A stretch of 64,000 nucleotides of DNA from Marinobacter iranensis (GCF_029207565.1 NZ_JANCMW010000012.1:111181-175180); one strand, 5' to 3'. Shown: positions 33,548 through 42,200, counted from the first letter of the stretch. The notes: generated by a model from the sequence alone, not told the origin. Program-made: numbers and translations.

Positions 33548-34759
33548 ATGGATTTCAATATTTCCGAGAGAGGCCAGGACTATCTCAAGCGCGTCAAAAC
33601 CTTCATGAAGGAAGAAATCTTCCCCATCGAAGAGCAGTACCACAAGGAACTGATGGCGCAGGAAAACCGCTGGGTTGTGCTGCCCATCATCAAGGAACTG
33701 AAGGAAAAGGCCAAAGCTCAGGGCCTGTGGAACATGTTCTTCCCGGACGAAAAACACGGGTGTGGTCTGCTGAACTCCGATTACGCGCTGATTGCCGAAG
33801 AAACTGGCCGCAGCTTTATTGCCCCGGAAATCTTCAACTGCAACGCGCCGGACACCGGCAATATGGAAGTGCTGATCCACTACGGTTCCGAGGAACAGAA
33901 AGCCGAATGGCTGCCCCGCCTGCAAAGCGGCGAAGTACGCTCCGCTTTCTGCATGACGGAGCCGGCTGTCGCCTCGTCAGACGCCACCAACATGGAAGCG
34001 ACTGCCGTTGTAGACGGCGACGAAGTGGTCCTCAACGGCCGCAAGTGGTGGAGCACCGGTGTGGGCCATCCGGACTGCAAGGTCGCCATCTTCATGGGCC
34101 TGACCGACCCGGACGCCCACAAACACCGCCGCCACTCCATGGTGCTGGTACCCCTGGACACCCCGGGCGTCAAAATCGAGCGCATGCTGCCGGTATTCGG
34201 CGCCTACGACGAGCCCTACGGCCACGGTGTTGTCTCTTTCGAGAACGTGCGCCTGCCCAAGAGCGCCTTCATCGCCGGCCCGGGCCGCGGTTTCGAGATC
34301 GCACAGGGCCGTCTCGGGCCTGGCCGCGTACACCATTGCATGCGGGCCATCGGTGCGGCGGAACGCACCCTGGAACTGTTGATCAAACGCGCCACCAGCC
34401 GCGAGGCGTTCGGTCGCCCCATCGCTAAACTGGGCGGTAACCCGGACATCATCGCCAATGCCCGCATGTCGATTGAGCAGGCGCGGTTGCTGACGTTGAA
34501 ATGTGCCTGGGCGTTGGATACCAAGGGTATCTCTGGTGCCTTGCAGGAAGTCTCGATGATCAAGGCGGTGATTCCGAAGATGCTTCAGCAGATTGTGGAC
34601 GAGGCGATTCAGATCCACGGTGGTGCCGGTGTCAGCGATGACGACTTCCCGCTGACCCAGCTGTTCGCCTATGCTCGGGTTCTGCGCCTGGCCGATGGCC
34701 CCGACGAGGTTCATCGTGCAATGGTTGCCCGGTTGGAGCTGGCCAAGTATCGGAGCTGA
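33548..34759 (+). CDS. Acyl-CoA dehydrogenase family protein
   Basis: 403-residue FAD enzyme. It shows the FAD/substrate loop FCMTEPAVASSDATNMEATA near residue 138 and NGRKWWSTG near 160. The C-terminal helical domain contains KRATSREAFGRPIAKLGG and EAIQIHGGAGVSDDDFPL. The sequence type (ISERGQDYLKRVKTFMKEEI) is that of the ACAD10/11-like and LvaC-like branch. It is the first gene of a LysR-linked operon that also encodes an APH-fold kinase. In animals these two domains are fused (ACAD10/ACAD11). Confidence 0.9.
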   Translation: MDFNISERGQDYLKRVKTFMKEEIFPIEEQYHKELMAQENRWVVLPIIKELKEKAKAQGLWNMFFPDEKHGCGLLNSDYALIAEETGRSFIAPEIFNCNAPDTGNMEVLIHYGSEEQKAEWLPRLQSGEVRSAFCMTEPAVASSDATNMEATAVVDGDEVVLNGRKWWSTGVGHPDCKVAIFMGLTDPDAHKHRRHSMVLVPLDTPGVKIERMLPVFGAYDEPYGHGVVSFENVRLPKSAFIAGPGRGFEIAQGRLGPGRVHHCMRAIGAAERTLELLIKRATSREAFGRPIAKLGGNPDIIANARMSIEQARLLTLKCAWALDTKGISGALQEVSMIKAVIPKMLQQIVDEAIQIHGGAGVSDDDFPLTQLFAYARVLRLADGPDEVHRAMVARLELAKYRS

Positions 34760-34798
34760 GGTGCTTGTACCATGGTCCTCTGATTGGGTGCATGGAGC

Positions 34799-34901
34799 CG
34801 GCGGGAGGATGTTTCAGAAACACGCTCCTTCGGCACATCCATGTGACGCTTGGACTCCGCCATCCATGGCTCCGTACAGTTTCTGAAACATCCTCCCGCC
34901 G
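34799..34901 (-). repeat. Covarying hairpin repeat, copy A
   Basis: Left arm 34799-34821 and right arm 34879-34901 form a perfect 23-bp stem around a 57-nt core. The core, read on the minus strand, has GGAGCCATGGATGGCGGAG and a second small hairpin CACAT-GG-ATGTG. It lies 39 nt after the acyl-CoA dehydrogenase stop and is in the opposite orientation to copy B. Confidence 0.9.
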
Positions 34902-35000
34902 TCTCCTGCGGACTTTCGGAGTAGGCCTGTGAGGGAAAGCCAGGTAATTGATGAGCCTTCTGGAAGAATGGATCGGCTAACTGAAAGTTTCGGGAGTCGG

Positions 35001-35099
35001 CGACGGGGACATCCTTCTGAAACCCTGCGGAGCCATGGATGGCGGAGCGGAGCGTACAGGGACGTATTCACAGCGTGTTTCAGAAGGATGTCCTCGTCG
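35001..35099 (+). repeat. Covarying hairpin repeat, copy B
   Basis: Arms 35001-35023 and 35077-35099 pair over 23 bp with one G-T wobble; the 53-nt core is 35024-35076. The core differs from that of copy C at one base only, although the arms of B and C are quite different sequences. It lies just before the first SDR gene. Confidence 0.9.
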
Positions 35100-35149
35100 A
35101 CGGCTCATGCACCGAATTCAAAATCACGAAAACACAGCGGAAAATAACG

Positions 35150-35965
35150 ATGACACAGCGAGTATTTATAACCGGCGGGGCAAGTGGCCTGGGCCGGGCG
35201 ATTGCCTTGAGGTATGCCAAGAAGGGCGCCAGGGTCTGCATTGGGGACATTAACCCGGAACAGGGTGTTGCCGTAGAGCAGGAGATCAATAACGCCGGTG
35301 GCGAAGGGTACTTCGTTGAGTGCGATGTGCGTCGGCTGACGGATCTGGAGAAGATCTGTGCGGATCTGACCGGCAAATGGGGTGGGGTAGACGTTGTGGT
35401 CAACAACGCTGGCGTTGCCTCCGCAGGTTCCATCGAAGACACCACCATGGCCGATTGGGAATGGATCATGGACATCAACGTGCTGGGTGTTGTTCGGGGC
35501 TGTAAGGCCTTTACTCCGCAGTTCAAGAAGCAGGGCAGCGGTGCGTTTGTGAACATCGCCTCCATGGCCGGGCTGATGCTTGCGCCGCTGATGGACAGCT
35601 ACAATGTATCCAAGGCCGGTGTGATTGCACTCTCGGAAACCCTGAGCCAGGAACTGAGAGACTCCGGTATACACGTCAGCTGCGTGTGCCCGGCGTTTTT
35701 CCAGACCAACCTGACCAGCAGCATGCGGTCGGATATTCCCGGCATTCAGCAGAACGTGAACAAGCTGATGAAGCGCTCCACCATCACCGCCGAAAACGTG
35801 GCCGACGATATTGTCCGCTCGGTGGAGAAGGGCGATTTCTGGGTGCTTCCCCACGCCAGGGAGCGCCGTATGTGGGTGCTCAAGCGCCATGCGCCCAGGG
35901 CGTTTGACTGGCTGATGCACCAGGAAAGCAAGCGCTGGATGAAGAAAATGGGCGGTAAGGCTTAA
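35150..35965 (+). CDS. Short-chain dehydrogenase/reductase (SDR)
   Basis: 271 residues from the ATG at 35150. An open frame extends back to 35039 but that part is translation of the hairpin repeat and has no SDR features. NAD(P) motif ITGGASGLGRAIALRYAKKG, NNAGVASAG, catalytic Ser in ASMAGL, and Tyr/Lys in YNVSKAG. The C-terminus is basic (RERRMWVLKRHAPRAFDWLM). It is the second gene of the LysR operon; likely role is oxidising or reducing a hydroxy/keto acyl intermediate. Confidence 0.88.
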   Translation: MTQRVFITGGASGLGRAIALRYAKKGARVCIGDINPEQGVAVEQEINNAGGEGYFVECDVRRLTDLEKICADLTGKWGGVDVVVNNAGVASAGSIEDTTMADWEWIMDINVLGVVRGCKAFTPQFKKQGSGAFVNIASMAGLMLAPLMDSYNVSKAGVIALSETLSQELRDSGIHVSCVCPAFFQTNLTSSMRSDIPGIQQNVNKLMKRSTITAENVADDIVRSVEKGDFWVLPHARERRMWVLKRHAPRAFDWLMHQESKRWMKKMGGKA

Positions 35966-35993
35966 GTCACCGTTTAACACAGAATCAGGAAGT

Positions 35994-36092
35994 AAGGGGG
36001 CAGGTCTTTCCAGAACCCTGCGGAGCCATGGATGGCGGAGCGGAGCGTACAGGGACGTATTTACAGCGTGTTCTGGAAAGACCTGCTCCCTT
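35994..36092 (+). repeat. Covarying hairpin repeat, copy C
   Basis: Arms 35994-36016 and 36070-36092 pair over 23 bp with one G-T wobble; the core 36017-36069 is 52/53 identical to copy B. It sits between the SDR stop and the kinase gene start, inside the presumed operon. Confidence 0.9.
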
Positions 36093-36122
36093 GCTGACGT
36101 CTGGATAGTAAAGGAGAGCTGA

Positions 36123-37187
36123 ATGACCCAGATCGACCAGGCTGTTGATATCCGCGAAGGCGAAGAGCTGGATGTCGCGGCTGTTGACCGCTTCATGAAG
36201 CAGGCCATTCCGGACCTGGAAGGCCAGCCGGATATCAAGCAGTACCCCGGTGGTGCTTCCAACCTGACGTACCAGGTGGATTACGACGACCGTTCCTACG
36301 TGTTGCGTCGCCCGCCGTTCGGCCATATCGCCAAGTCCGCCCACGACATGCTGCGGGAAGCAAAGGTGATGCGGGCACTCAAGCCCGAGTTTCCCTACGT
36401 CCCCAACATCGTCGCCATCTGTGACGATCATGACGTACTGGGCTGCGATTTCTACGTGATGGAGCGACTCAAAGGCATCATCTTGCGTCAGGATTTCCCC
36501 AAGGACTTTGAGCTCAGCGAGGCGGATACCCGCAAACTGTGCCTGAACGTCATCGACAAGCTGGTGGATCTTCACAATGTCGACGCCAAGGCCACCGGTC
36601 TGGACAAGCTGGGCAAGGGCGCGGGTTATGTGCAGCGCCAGATTGGCGGCTGGAGTGACCGTTTCCGCAAGGCCAAAACCGATGACGTGGGCGATTTCGA
36701 AACCGTTATGGGCTGGCTGAACGACAAGATGCCTGACGATATTGCGCAGGTCGTTATTCACAACGACTACCGTTTCGATAACGTAGTTCTGAACCCGGAC
36801 AACCCGTTTGAGGTTGTAGGTGTGCTGGACTGGGAAATGGCCACCATTGGTGACCCGCTGATGGACCTGGGCAACAGCCTGGCGTATTGGATCGAGGCAG
36901 ACGATGAAGGCCCGTTCCAGATGTTGCGCCGGCAACCGACCCACCGCCCGGGCATGCTGACCCGCAAGGAAGTGGTCGCTTACTACGCCGAGAAATCCGG
37001 CCTGAAAATCGACAACTTCGACTTCTACGAAATCTATGGCCTGTTCCGGCTGGCGGTGATTGTTCAGCAGATCTATTACCGCTACTACCATGGCCAGACC
37101 AAGGACAAGCGTTTTGCTTCGTTTGGGCATGCCGCCAACTACCTGGAAAAGCGCTGCCAGCGACTGATTGAGGCGAGTGACCTGTAA
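36123..37187 (+). CDS. APH-fold phosphotransferase (ACAD10/11-N- and LvaA-like)
   Basis: 354-residue kinase of the aminoglycoside-phosphotransferase fold. The glycine-rich region is QYPGGASNLTYQVDY. The catalytic loop VIHNDYRFDNVVL holds the HxD...N residues, and VVGVLDWEMATIGDPLMDLG holds the metal-binding Asp. This subfamily is not an antibiotic enzyme. Its relatives phosphorylate 4-hydroxyacyl-CoA (LvaA in P. putida; the N-terminal part of animal ACAD10/11). Being next to an acyl-CoA dehydrogenase gene supports that assignment. AAAGGAGA precedes the ATG. Confidence 0.85.
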   Translation: MTQIDQAVDIREGEELDVAAVDRFMKQAIPDLEGQPDIKQYPGGASNLTYQVDYDDRSYVLRRPPFGHIAKSAHDMLREAKVMRALKPEFPYVPNIVAICDDHDVLGCDFYVMERLKGIILRQDFPKDFELSEADTRKLCLNVIDKLVDLHNVDAKATGLDKLGKGAGYVQRQIGGWSDRFRKAKTDDVGDFETVMGWLNDKMPDDIAQVVIHNDYRFDNVVLNPDNPFEVVGVLDWEMATIGDPLMDLGNSLAYWIEADDEGPFQMLRRQPTHRPGMLTRKEVVAYYAEKSGLKIDNFDFYEIYGLFRLAVIVQQIYYRYYHGQTKDKRFASFGHAANYLEKRCQRLIEASDL

Positions 37188-37876
37188 TGGCAACGATCTA
37201 TCTGATTCGCCACGGGCAGGCCAGTTTCGGCAAGGAGAACTACGACCAGCTCTCGCCCCGTGGCTGGGAGCAGGGCCGTGTGCTGGGCCACTGGTTTGCC
37301 GGCAAAATAAAGCCCAGCGCCGTGTTCGGCGGCAATATGGAGCGCCATCGGGAAACTGTTGAAGCGATTGCCAGTGGTTACGGCGACACCCTACCGGATA
37401 TGCAGGCCGTTGAGGGTTTCAACGAGTTTGACCATACCCAGTTGGTGGAATGTCTGCGCCCGGAATGGGCGGACCGTGAGCGTATGGCGCGGGACCTGGC
37501 TTCATTCCCCAAGCCCGCCCGAGCCTTTCAGCAGGTATTCGAGGAAGCCATGGTCCGCTGGGTCGGTGGCGAGCACGATGACGAATACGCCGAGTCGTGG
37601 GGCGATTTCCGCAACCGGGTGATCACATCCCTGGAGCGGCTGATCGAATACGCAGATGGCGGCGATACCCTGGTGTCCACTTCCGGCGGCCCCATTGCAG
37701 TTATGGCGCAACATCTGCTGCAGCTGAGTGATCGCAAAACACTGGACATGAATTCCGTCATTGCCAACACCAGCGTCACCCGCATCCTGCATTCAGGGGG
37801 CCGTCGCAGCCTCGCGGTGTTCAACAACTACAGTCACCTGGAAGCCGAAGACGCCTCCCTGGTGACCTTCCGATAA
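37187..37876 (+). CDS. Histidine phosphatase family protein
   Basis: 229 residues with the N-terminal RHG motif YLIRHGQASFGKENYDQLSP and the second catalytic His region in STSGGPIAVMAQHLL. Its ATG overlaps the kinase stop by one base (TAATG), so the two are translationally coupled. A phosphatase beside a kinase in an acyl-CoA pathway is interesting: it could remove a phospho-intermediate or act as housekeeping. There is no signal peptide. Confidence 0.85.
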   Translation: MATIYLIRHGQASFGKENYDQLSPRGWEQGRVLGHWFAGKIKPSAVFGGNMERHRETVEAIASGYGDTLPDMQAVEGFNEFDHTQLVECLRPEWADRERMARDLASFPKPARAFQQVFEEAMVRWVGGEHDDEYAESWGDFRNRVITSLERLIEYADGGDTLVSTSGGPIAVMAQHLLQLSDRKTLDMNSVIANTSVTRILHSGGRRSLAVFNNYSHLEAEDASLVTFR

Positions 37877-37892
37877 CGAATTGAGGTGAAGA

Positions 37893-38663
37893 ATGAGTAA
37901 ACAAGACCTGTTTGACCTGAACGGCAAAGTAGCCCTGATTACCGGCGCCAGCCGTGGTATTGGTGAGAGCATTGCCCGTACCCTGGCCAACTACGGCGCC
38001 CACGTGATTGTCAGCAGCCGTAAGATCGATGGCTGTGAGGCCGTGGCCAGCAGCATTCGTGAAGCCGGCGGCAGCGCCGAGGCCTATGCCTGCCACATTG
38101 GTGAGATGGACCAGATTGAAGACATCTGGCGGCACATCGAATCTAAGCACGGCAAGCTGGATATCCTGGTGAACAACGCGGCAGCCAACCCCTATTTTGG
38201 CCCCATCGAAGACACAGACCTGGGCGCCTACCACAAGACCGTGGATGTGAACATTCGCGGCTATTTCTTCATGTGTGCACGGGGTGCGCAAATCATGAAG
38301 AAGAATGGTGGTGGTTCCATCATCAACGTCGCGTCGGTGAATGGTGTTAATCCGGGCCACTTCCAGGGCATCTACTCGGTGACCAAGGCGGCGGTGATCT
38401 CCATGACCAAATCCTTCGCCATGGAACTGGGGCAGCAGAAGGTGAGGGTGAATGCGTTGTTGCCGGGGCTGACTGATACCAAATTCGCCAGCGCCCTGAC
38501 CAGCAACGAAGCCATCAAGAAGCAGGCCATGGCCCATATCCCCATGAAGCGGGTGGCAGACCCCGACGAAATGGCCGGCACAGTGCTTTACCTGGCTTCC
38601 GGTGCCTCCAGCTACACCACGGGCACCTGCATCAATGTGGATGGCGGCTACCTGACCATCTGA
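37893..38663 (+). CDS. Short-chain dehydrogenase/reductase (SDR), FabG-like
   Basis: 256-residue classical SDR. ALITGASRGIGESIARTLA, NNAAANPYFG, catalytic INVASVNG, YSVTKAA for Tyr/Lys, and the C-terminal YTTGTCINVDGGYLT typical of 3-oxoacyl-reductase-like SDRs. It is the last gene of the LysR operon, followed by a strong terminator. The second SDR in the set suggests two separate hydroxyl/keto conversions. Confidence 0.9.
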   Translation: MSKQDLFDLNGKVALITGASRGIGESIARTLANYGAHVIVSSRKIDGCEAVASSIREAGGSAEAYACHIGEMDQIEDIWRHIESKHGKLDILVNNAAANPYFGPIEDTDLGAYHKTVDVNIRGYFFMCARGAQIMKKNGGGSIINVASVNGVNPGHFQGIYSVTKAAVISMTKSFAMELGQQKVRVNALLPGLTDTKFASALTSNEAIKKQAMAHIPMKRVADPDEMAGTVLYLASGASSYTTGTCINVDGGYLTI

Positions 38664-38772
38664 GCCGGGATTCCTGCTCGGAGGTAGCCAAACTGATCCA
38701 TAAGGGATGAATAACGTATAACACGTCAGAATCAGGTGAAAGCGTTGATTCTTTGCATCTTTGAAAAAACTT

Positions 38773-38799
38773 GCCCCGGTTGAACCGGGGCTTTTTTTT
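38773..38799. terminator. Strong intrinsic terminator, bidirectional
   Basis: GCCCCGGTTGAACCGGGGC followed by T8. On the minus strand the same stem is followed by AAGTTTTTTC, so it can serve both the SDR operon and the convergent OmpA-family gene. Confidence 0.9.
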
Positions 38800-38820
38800 G
38801 GGCAAGTGTCAGCCGGGCGA

Positions 38821-39636
38821 TCAATTTTCCCGTGTTTCGATATTGCCCTCCTCATCAGAGATGACTATCTCAACACGGCGGTTTTGTTGTCGCCCGCCGG
38901 AGCTGTCGTTGCTGGCAACAGGGAACTGCTCACCGAACCCTTTTGTCTCCACGCGGCTTCTGCTGATGCCCATGTCTACCAGCGTATCGCGAACGGTTTG
39001 CGCCCGGCGTTCGGAAAGGCCCTGATTGTAAGAGGCCTCGCCGGTGCTGTCGGTGTAGCCTTCGACGCGTACCCGCCGGTTTTCATACTCATTCATGAAC
39101 TCAGCCAGGCGTCTGACCGTTGACTCTCCGGAAGACTTCAGTTCTGCTCGATTCAGGTCGAACAGCACATCTCCGAGCGTCAATACCATTCCGCGATCGG
39201 TTTGCTCGGCCTGCATTGCCTCCATTTGCAGGCGAAGCTCTTTCGCTTCGCGCCTGGCCTGTTGTGCTTCATTGGCGCGCATCTGCAACTCCAACTCCTT
39301 GCGACGCTCTTCGGCGGAATCGATCTGCTGCTGCAGTTCGGCGTGTTTGCCTTGCTCGCCGGCGATTTGCGCATGCCGGTTGGCCAGGTAGGCTGCATGC
39401 TCAATCCTGACGATTTCAGCGCCCTCATCCAGCAGATTCTCCGCTCGTGTAAGTTCCTCCCTTGCGTCGCTCAGTTGGCGATCTCCGCTGCGGACAACGT
39501 CAGGGTCATTCTTGATTTCATCATAGGCAGCTCTGGCCTCGTCGACTTTCGCGTTGTCCTGAGGTGTACTGGCGCATCCGGCCATGAGTACGGAAAAGCT
39601 GACAGCAATGCCCAATGTCATGTTGCGCTTGTTCAT
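38821..39636 (-). CDS. OmpA-family lipoprotein with DUF4398 N-terminal domain
   Basis: 271 residues. Lipoprotein signal FSVLMAGC (Cys near 21). A DUF4398-like helical domain with a long coiled coil (about 80-155, rich in E, Q and R). A C-terminal OmpA peptidoglycan-binding domain (VLFDLNRAELKSSGES, VEGYTDSTGEASYNQGLSER, GRQQNRRVEIVI). It probably tethers the outer membrane to peptidoglycan. It is encoded 26 nt after the second DUF4398 lipoprotein gene on the same strand. Confidence 0.9.
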   Translation of the reverse strand: MNKRNMTLGIAVSFSVLMAGCASTPQDNAKVDEARAAYDEIKNDPDVVRSGDRQLSDAREELTRAENLLDEGAEIVRIEHAAYLANRHAQIAGEQGKHAELQQQIDSAEERRKELELQMRANEAQQARREAKELRLQMEAMQAEQTDRGMVLTLGDVLFDLNRAELKSSGESTVRRLAEFMNEYENRRVRVEGYTDSTGEASYNQGLSERRAQTVRDTLVDMGISRSRVETKGFGEQFPVASNDSSGGRQQNRRVEIVISDEEGNIETREN

Positions 39637-39662
39637 AACGATCTCCTGTTTCCGTAGAGGCC

Positions 39663-40037
39663 TTACTGGCGCTGATCAACTTGCTGGCGAAGAGATTCAA
39701 TGCTGTTATTGATCTCCTCCACCGCCTGTTTCGCCTTCGCGGTATCTGCCCTGGCACCTGCCAGTTGAGCATCAACCGATGCCTTCTCCAACTGTCTGCG
39801 TGCTTCGAGGTATTGTTCCTGCTCGATCAATTCCCTGGCGTCTGCAATCCGGTTTTGGGCCTCGTTCAGAAGTACAGGCTCGAATTCTCTGGCACCTGAG
39901 GACACGGCCTTTTCGACGGCAGATTCGGCTGATTGGAGCTTGCCGTCAGGGCGCTCGACGGAACTGGCGCAGCCACCGGCGAGAACAGCGATGCTGATGA
40001 CGCCTGCAGCACCTAACATCGACGTATGCTTGTTCAT
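39663..40037 (-). CDS. DUF4398 lipoprotein (124 aa)
   Basis: Lipoprotein signal IAVLAGGCASS (Cys near 23), then a helical, Ala/Glu/Gln-rich DUF4398 domain that resembles the N-terminal half of the OmpA-family protein encoded next (AESAVEKAVSSGAREFEPV; RQLEKASVDAQLAGARADTA). It was probably formed by duplication. A ribosome site (GGAGAAA) precedes the start. Periplasmic, function unknown. Confidence 0.85.
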   Translation of the reverse strand: MNKHTSMLGAAGVISIAVLAGGCASSVERPDGKLQSAESAVEKAVSSGAREFEPVLLNEAQNRIADARELIEQEQYLEARRQLEKASVDAQLAGARADTAKAKQAVEEINNSIESLRQQVDQRQ

Positions 40038-40345
40038 GCATTTTCTCCTTCCACGAAAGAACGGGACCGATCATGTCCTGTTCGTATACTGGTTATGCTC
40101 ACGGCTATGGAGGTTAGCAGGAGGATGCCGCAGCCCACATGAAGATCTGGAAAGGAATGGCACAACAGAGCGACGACAGGAGTGAGCAGCACTGGGCTGA
40201 AATCGGAGTGGACGATGGCAGCCCTGGCCGTAAGTCCTACTGATTGCTCCTGCGCCGTTTACGAAGCGGGCACGGCGAGTTTTGATCAGTGGGGTGAAAA
40301 AATTGTAACCGCCGAGGCGCAAAGCTACAGGCGTTTTATTGCGCC
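40038..40345. other. 308-nt intergenic stretch, no convincing gene
   Basis: It lies between the DUF4398 lipoprotein start and the 3' end of dacB. Short open frames exist on both strands, for example 75 codons at 40182-40409, but they run into dacB and show no family features or good ribosome site. It presumably contains the promoter of the lipoprotein genes near 40060-40100. Confidence 0.5.
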
Positions 40346-41935
40346 TCAGCGTATTTTGGTGCCGCTGGATTGTGCCTGGGAAAGGGTGGTTCCTGTCGGT
40401 GGCCGATAGTGAAGAGAGTAGATAATTCGATCCAGCACAGCCTGACCATTCCACGCCGGGTCGTTATTCACCATGCCGACAATGGCCCAGGTGGTATCGG
40501 TGTCATCGCGGGTGTAGCCGGCAATGGAGCGTACGTTCTCAAGGTAGCCGGTCTTGATGCGCCCTTTGCCATCCAGCCCGGAATTCTGTAGCCGTCTGGC
40601 CATGGTGCCGTCCATTGCAATCAATGGCATGGACGCCATCAGGTCCGAGGAGAAGGGACTGTTCCAGGCATGCTGGAGAATCTGGGCACCCTGGCGGGCA
40701 GTAATACGCCCGTCGCGGGTCAGGCCGGCCCCATTTTCAATAACCATGCCGGCAGTGTTAACACCCTTGTTCTGGAGCCACTCGTAGATCACCCGGATAC
40801 CGGCGATGCGGTCATCCTCGTCGTCTTCCAAGCGGTGCTCGGCGCCAATGGTCAGCAGCAACTGGCGGGCCATCACATTGCTGCTCCACTTGTTGATGTC
40901 CCGGACCATGGTCACCAGATCCGGAGAGGTGGTTCTCAGCAACAGTCGGGCGTCGTCCGGTGTGTTGGCCAGCAGGCTCTTGCCGGTAACCTCGATGCCC
41001 ATATCTGAAAGCAGCGACCGAATCAGCGACGCCGTATACTGTTCGTGGGGCAGAAGTGACAGGTAGGCCGTGGTTCGGCAGCCCTGGGGCAGTTCGCCAG
41101 TCACACGCACGGTGACCCGGTGATCCTCATGGAAAAACGGTTCCCAGGTAAAGCGCCTGCGTGCCGGACAGGGCCCCTCAGCGGTGGCCGTCACCCGGTT
41201 GTCAATAACCACGTCGTTCAGCGACGGCGCGCTCCAGGCTTGGGTTCCGCGCTCGTCCGCACGCACCTGAAAGTGTACCAGGTTCAGGTTGGTCAGGTAC
41301 GGCGACGGCTTTACCAGGAACGGGGCATGAGGGTTGTCGCCGTTGTCGTCAAAAGTTGGCAGGCCGTTGGTCAGGCTGAACACGTCCCCGTCCAGTACCA
41401 GATTGCCATTGATAGCGCTGATGCCCATGCCGCGCAGTTCATTCAGGGTGCTCCAGAGCCGCTCAATGGTCAGCTTCGGATCTCCGCCCATATCGACGTA
41501 GAAGTTGCCATTGAGGGTGTCGCCAACAAGCTCGCCGTCGGTGTAGAAGTTGGTATTCCAGTGATAGGTAGGCCCCAGGATCTCCAGCGCGGCGTAGGTG
41601 GTGATCAGTTTGATAATGGAGCCCGGGCTCATCAAGGCATCGGCGTTTATGTATTGCTCGATGCCCGGTCCGTTCAGGGGGATGGCCGCCATGCTCAGCG
41701 CATGCTCATCGTTCAGGGATTCGGTGGCGTAATCCCGCACCTGGTTGCTCCAGGTTTTATTGGATGTGCCCGTTATACCGTGATCATTCCCAGGCTCGGA
41801 AGAGAATGCGCAGGCAGACCCGAAAGACAGGGCTGCGGTCACGGTGGCAACCAGCACACGTCGCGCCATTCGACCATGCCGGCGGATAGTTCCCTTGGAG
41901 GATGTGTTCAGGTGGCTTCGTGCCGTTAGCAACAT
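40346..41935 (-). CDS. dacB: D-alanyl-D-alanine carboxypeptidase/endopeptidase (PBP4)
   Basis: Periplasmic peptidoglycan hydrolase that trims peptide side chains and cuts cross-links. 529 residues with all three penicillin-binding motifs: SxxK in MSPGSIIKLITTYAALE, SxN in KWSSNVMARQLL, and KTG in GRIKTGYLENV. A hydrophobic signal (LVATVTAALSFGSACAFSSE) begins after about 25 residues. An internal ATG at 41869 would give a more normal signal peptide, but neither start has a clear ribosome site, so the true N-terminus is uncertain. Confidence 0.92.
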   Translation of the reverse strand: MLLTARSHLNTSSKGTIRRHGRMARRVLVATVTAALSFGSACAFSSEPGNDHGITGTSNKTWSNQVRDYATESLNDEHALSMAAIPLNGPGIEQYINADALMSPGSIIKLITTYAALEILGPTYHWNTNFYTDGELVGDTLNGNFYVDMGGDPKLTIERLWSTLNELRGMGISAINGNLVLDGDVFSLTNGLPTFDDNGDNPHAPFLVKPSPYLTNLNLVHFQVRADERGTQAWSAPSLNDVVIDNRVTATAEGPCPARRRFTWEPFFHEDHRVTVRVTGELPQGCRTTAYLSLLPHEQYTASLIRSLLSDMGIEVTGKSLLANTPDDARLLLRTTSPDLVTMVRDINKWSSNVMARQLLLTIGAEHRLEDDEDDRIAGIRVIYEWLQNKGVNTAGMVIENGAGLTRDGRITARQGAQILQHAWNSPFSSDLMASMPLIAMDGTMARRLQNSGLDGKGRIKTGYLENVRSIAGYTRDDTDTTWAIVGMVNNDPAWNGQAVLDRIIYSLHYRPPTGTTLSQAQSSGTKIR

Positions 41936-42200
41936 GGTGCAGCGCTCATCAAATACAAGTGCATTAACAATAGCCCATATTTCGGGCTCATACTATGTGA
42001 AAAGCCTCTACATGACGTTAAAAAATGCCAGTAGGGTCGTTGTTTATATTGCGTTTTTGTTAAGGGATGTAAGCTCTCATACTAATCAACAGGTTAGCTT
42101 TTGCACAACCTTAGGCGTTACGATCAGTACACGGCACGGAACCCGAACACCCACTGGTTCGTAACCAGAACAGGTCGTGAATACACGTACCGGAGGCAGC

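Noticed and set aside
34799..35099. Hairpin repeats read as ordinary intrinsic terminators
   Set aside because: No T-runs follow the stems, the loop is more than 50 nt, and copy D lies between divergent genes.
35105..36262. 385-codon minus-strand frame across the SDR gene and hairpin repeats
   Set aside because: Part of it is translation of the repeat core (peptides such as TSLYAPLRHPWLRR arise from the repeat), and the rest is antisense to the SDR gene.
36123..37187. Aminoglycoside resistance gene
   Set aside because: The APH fold is shared by many kinases; the neighbours and subfamily point to acyl-CoA metabolism, not drug resistance.
40182..40409. 75-codon frame between the lipoprotein gene and dacB
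   Set aside because: Overlaps the dacB end, weak start region and no recognisable features.
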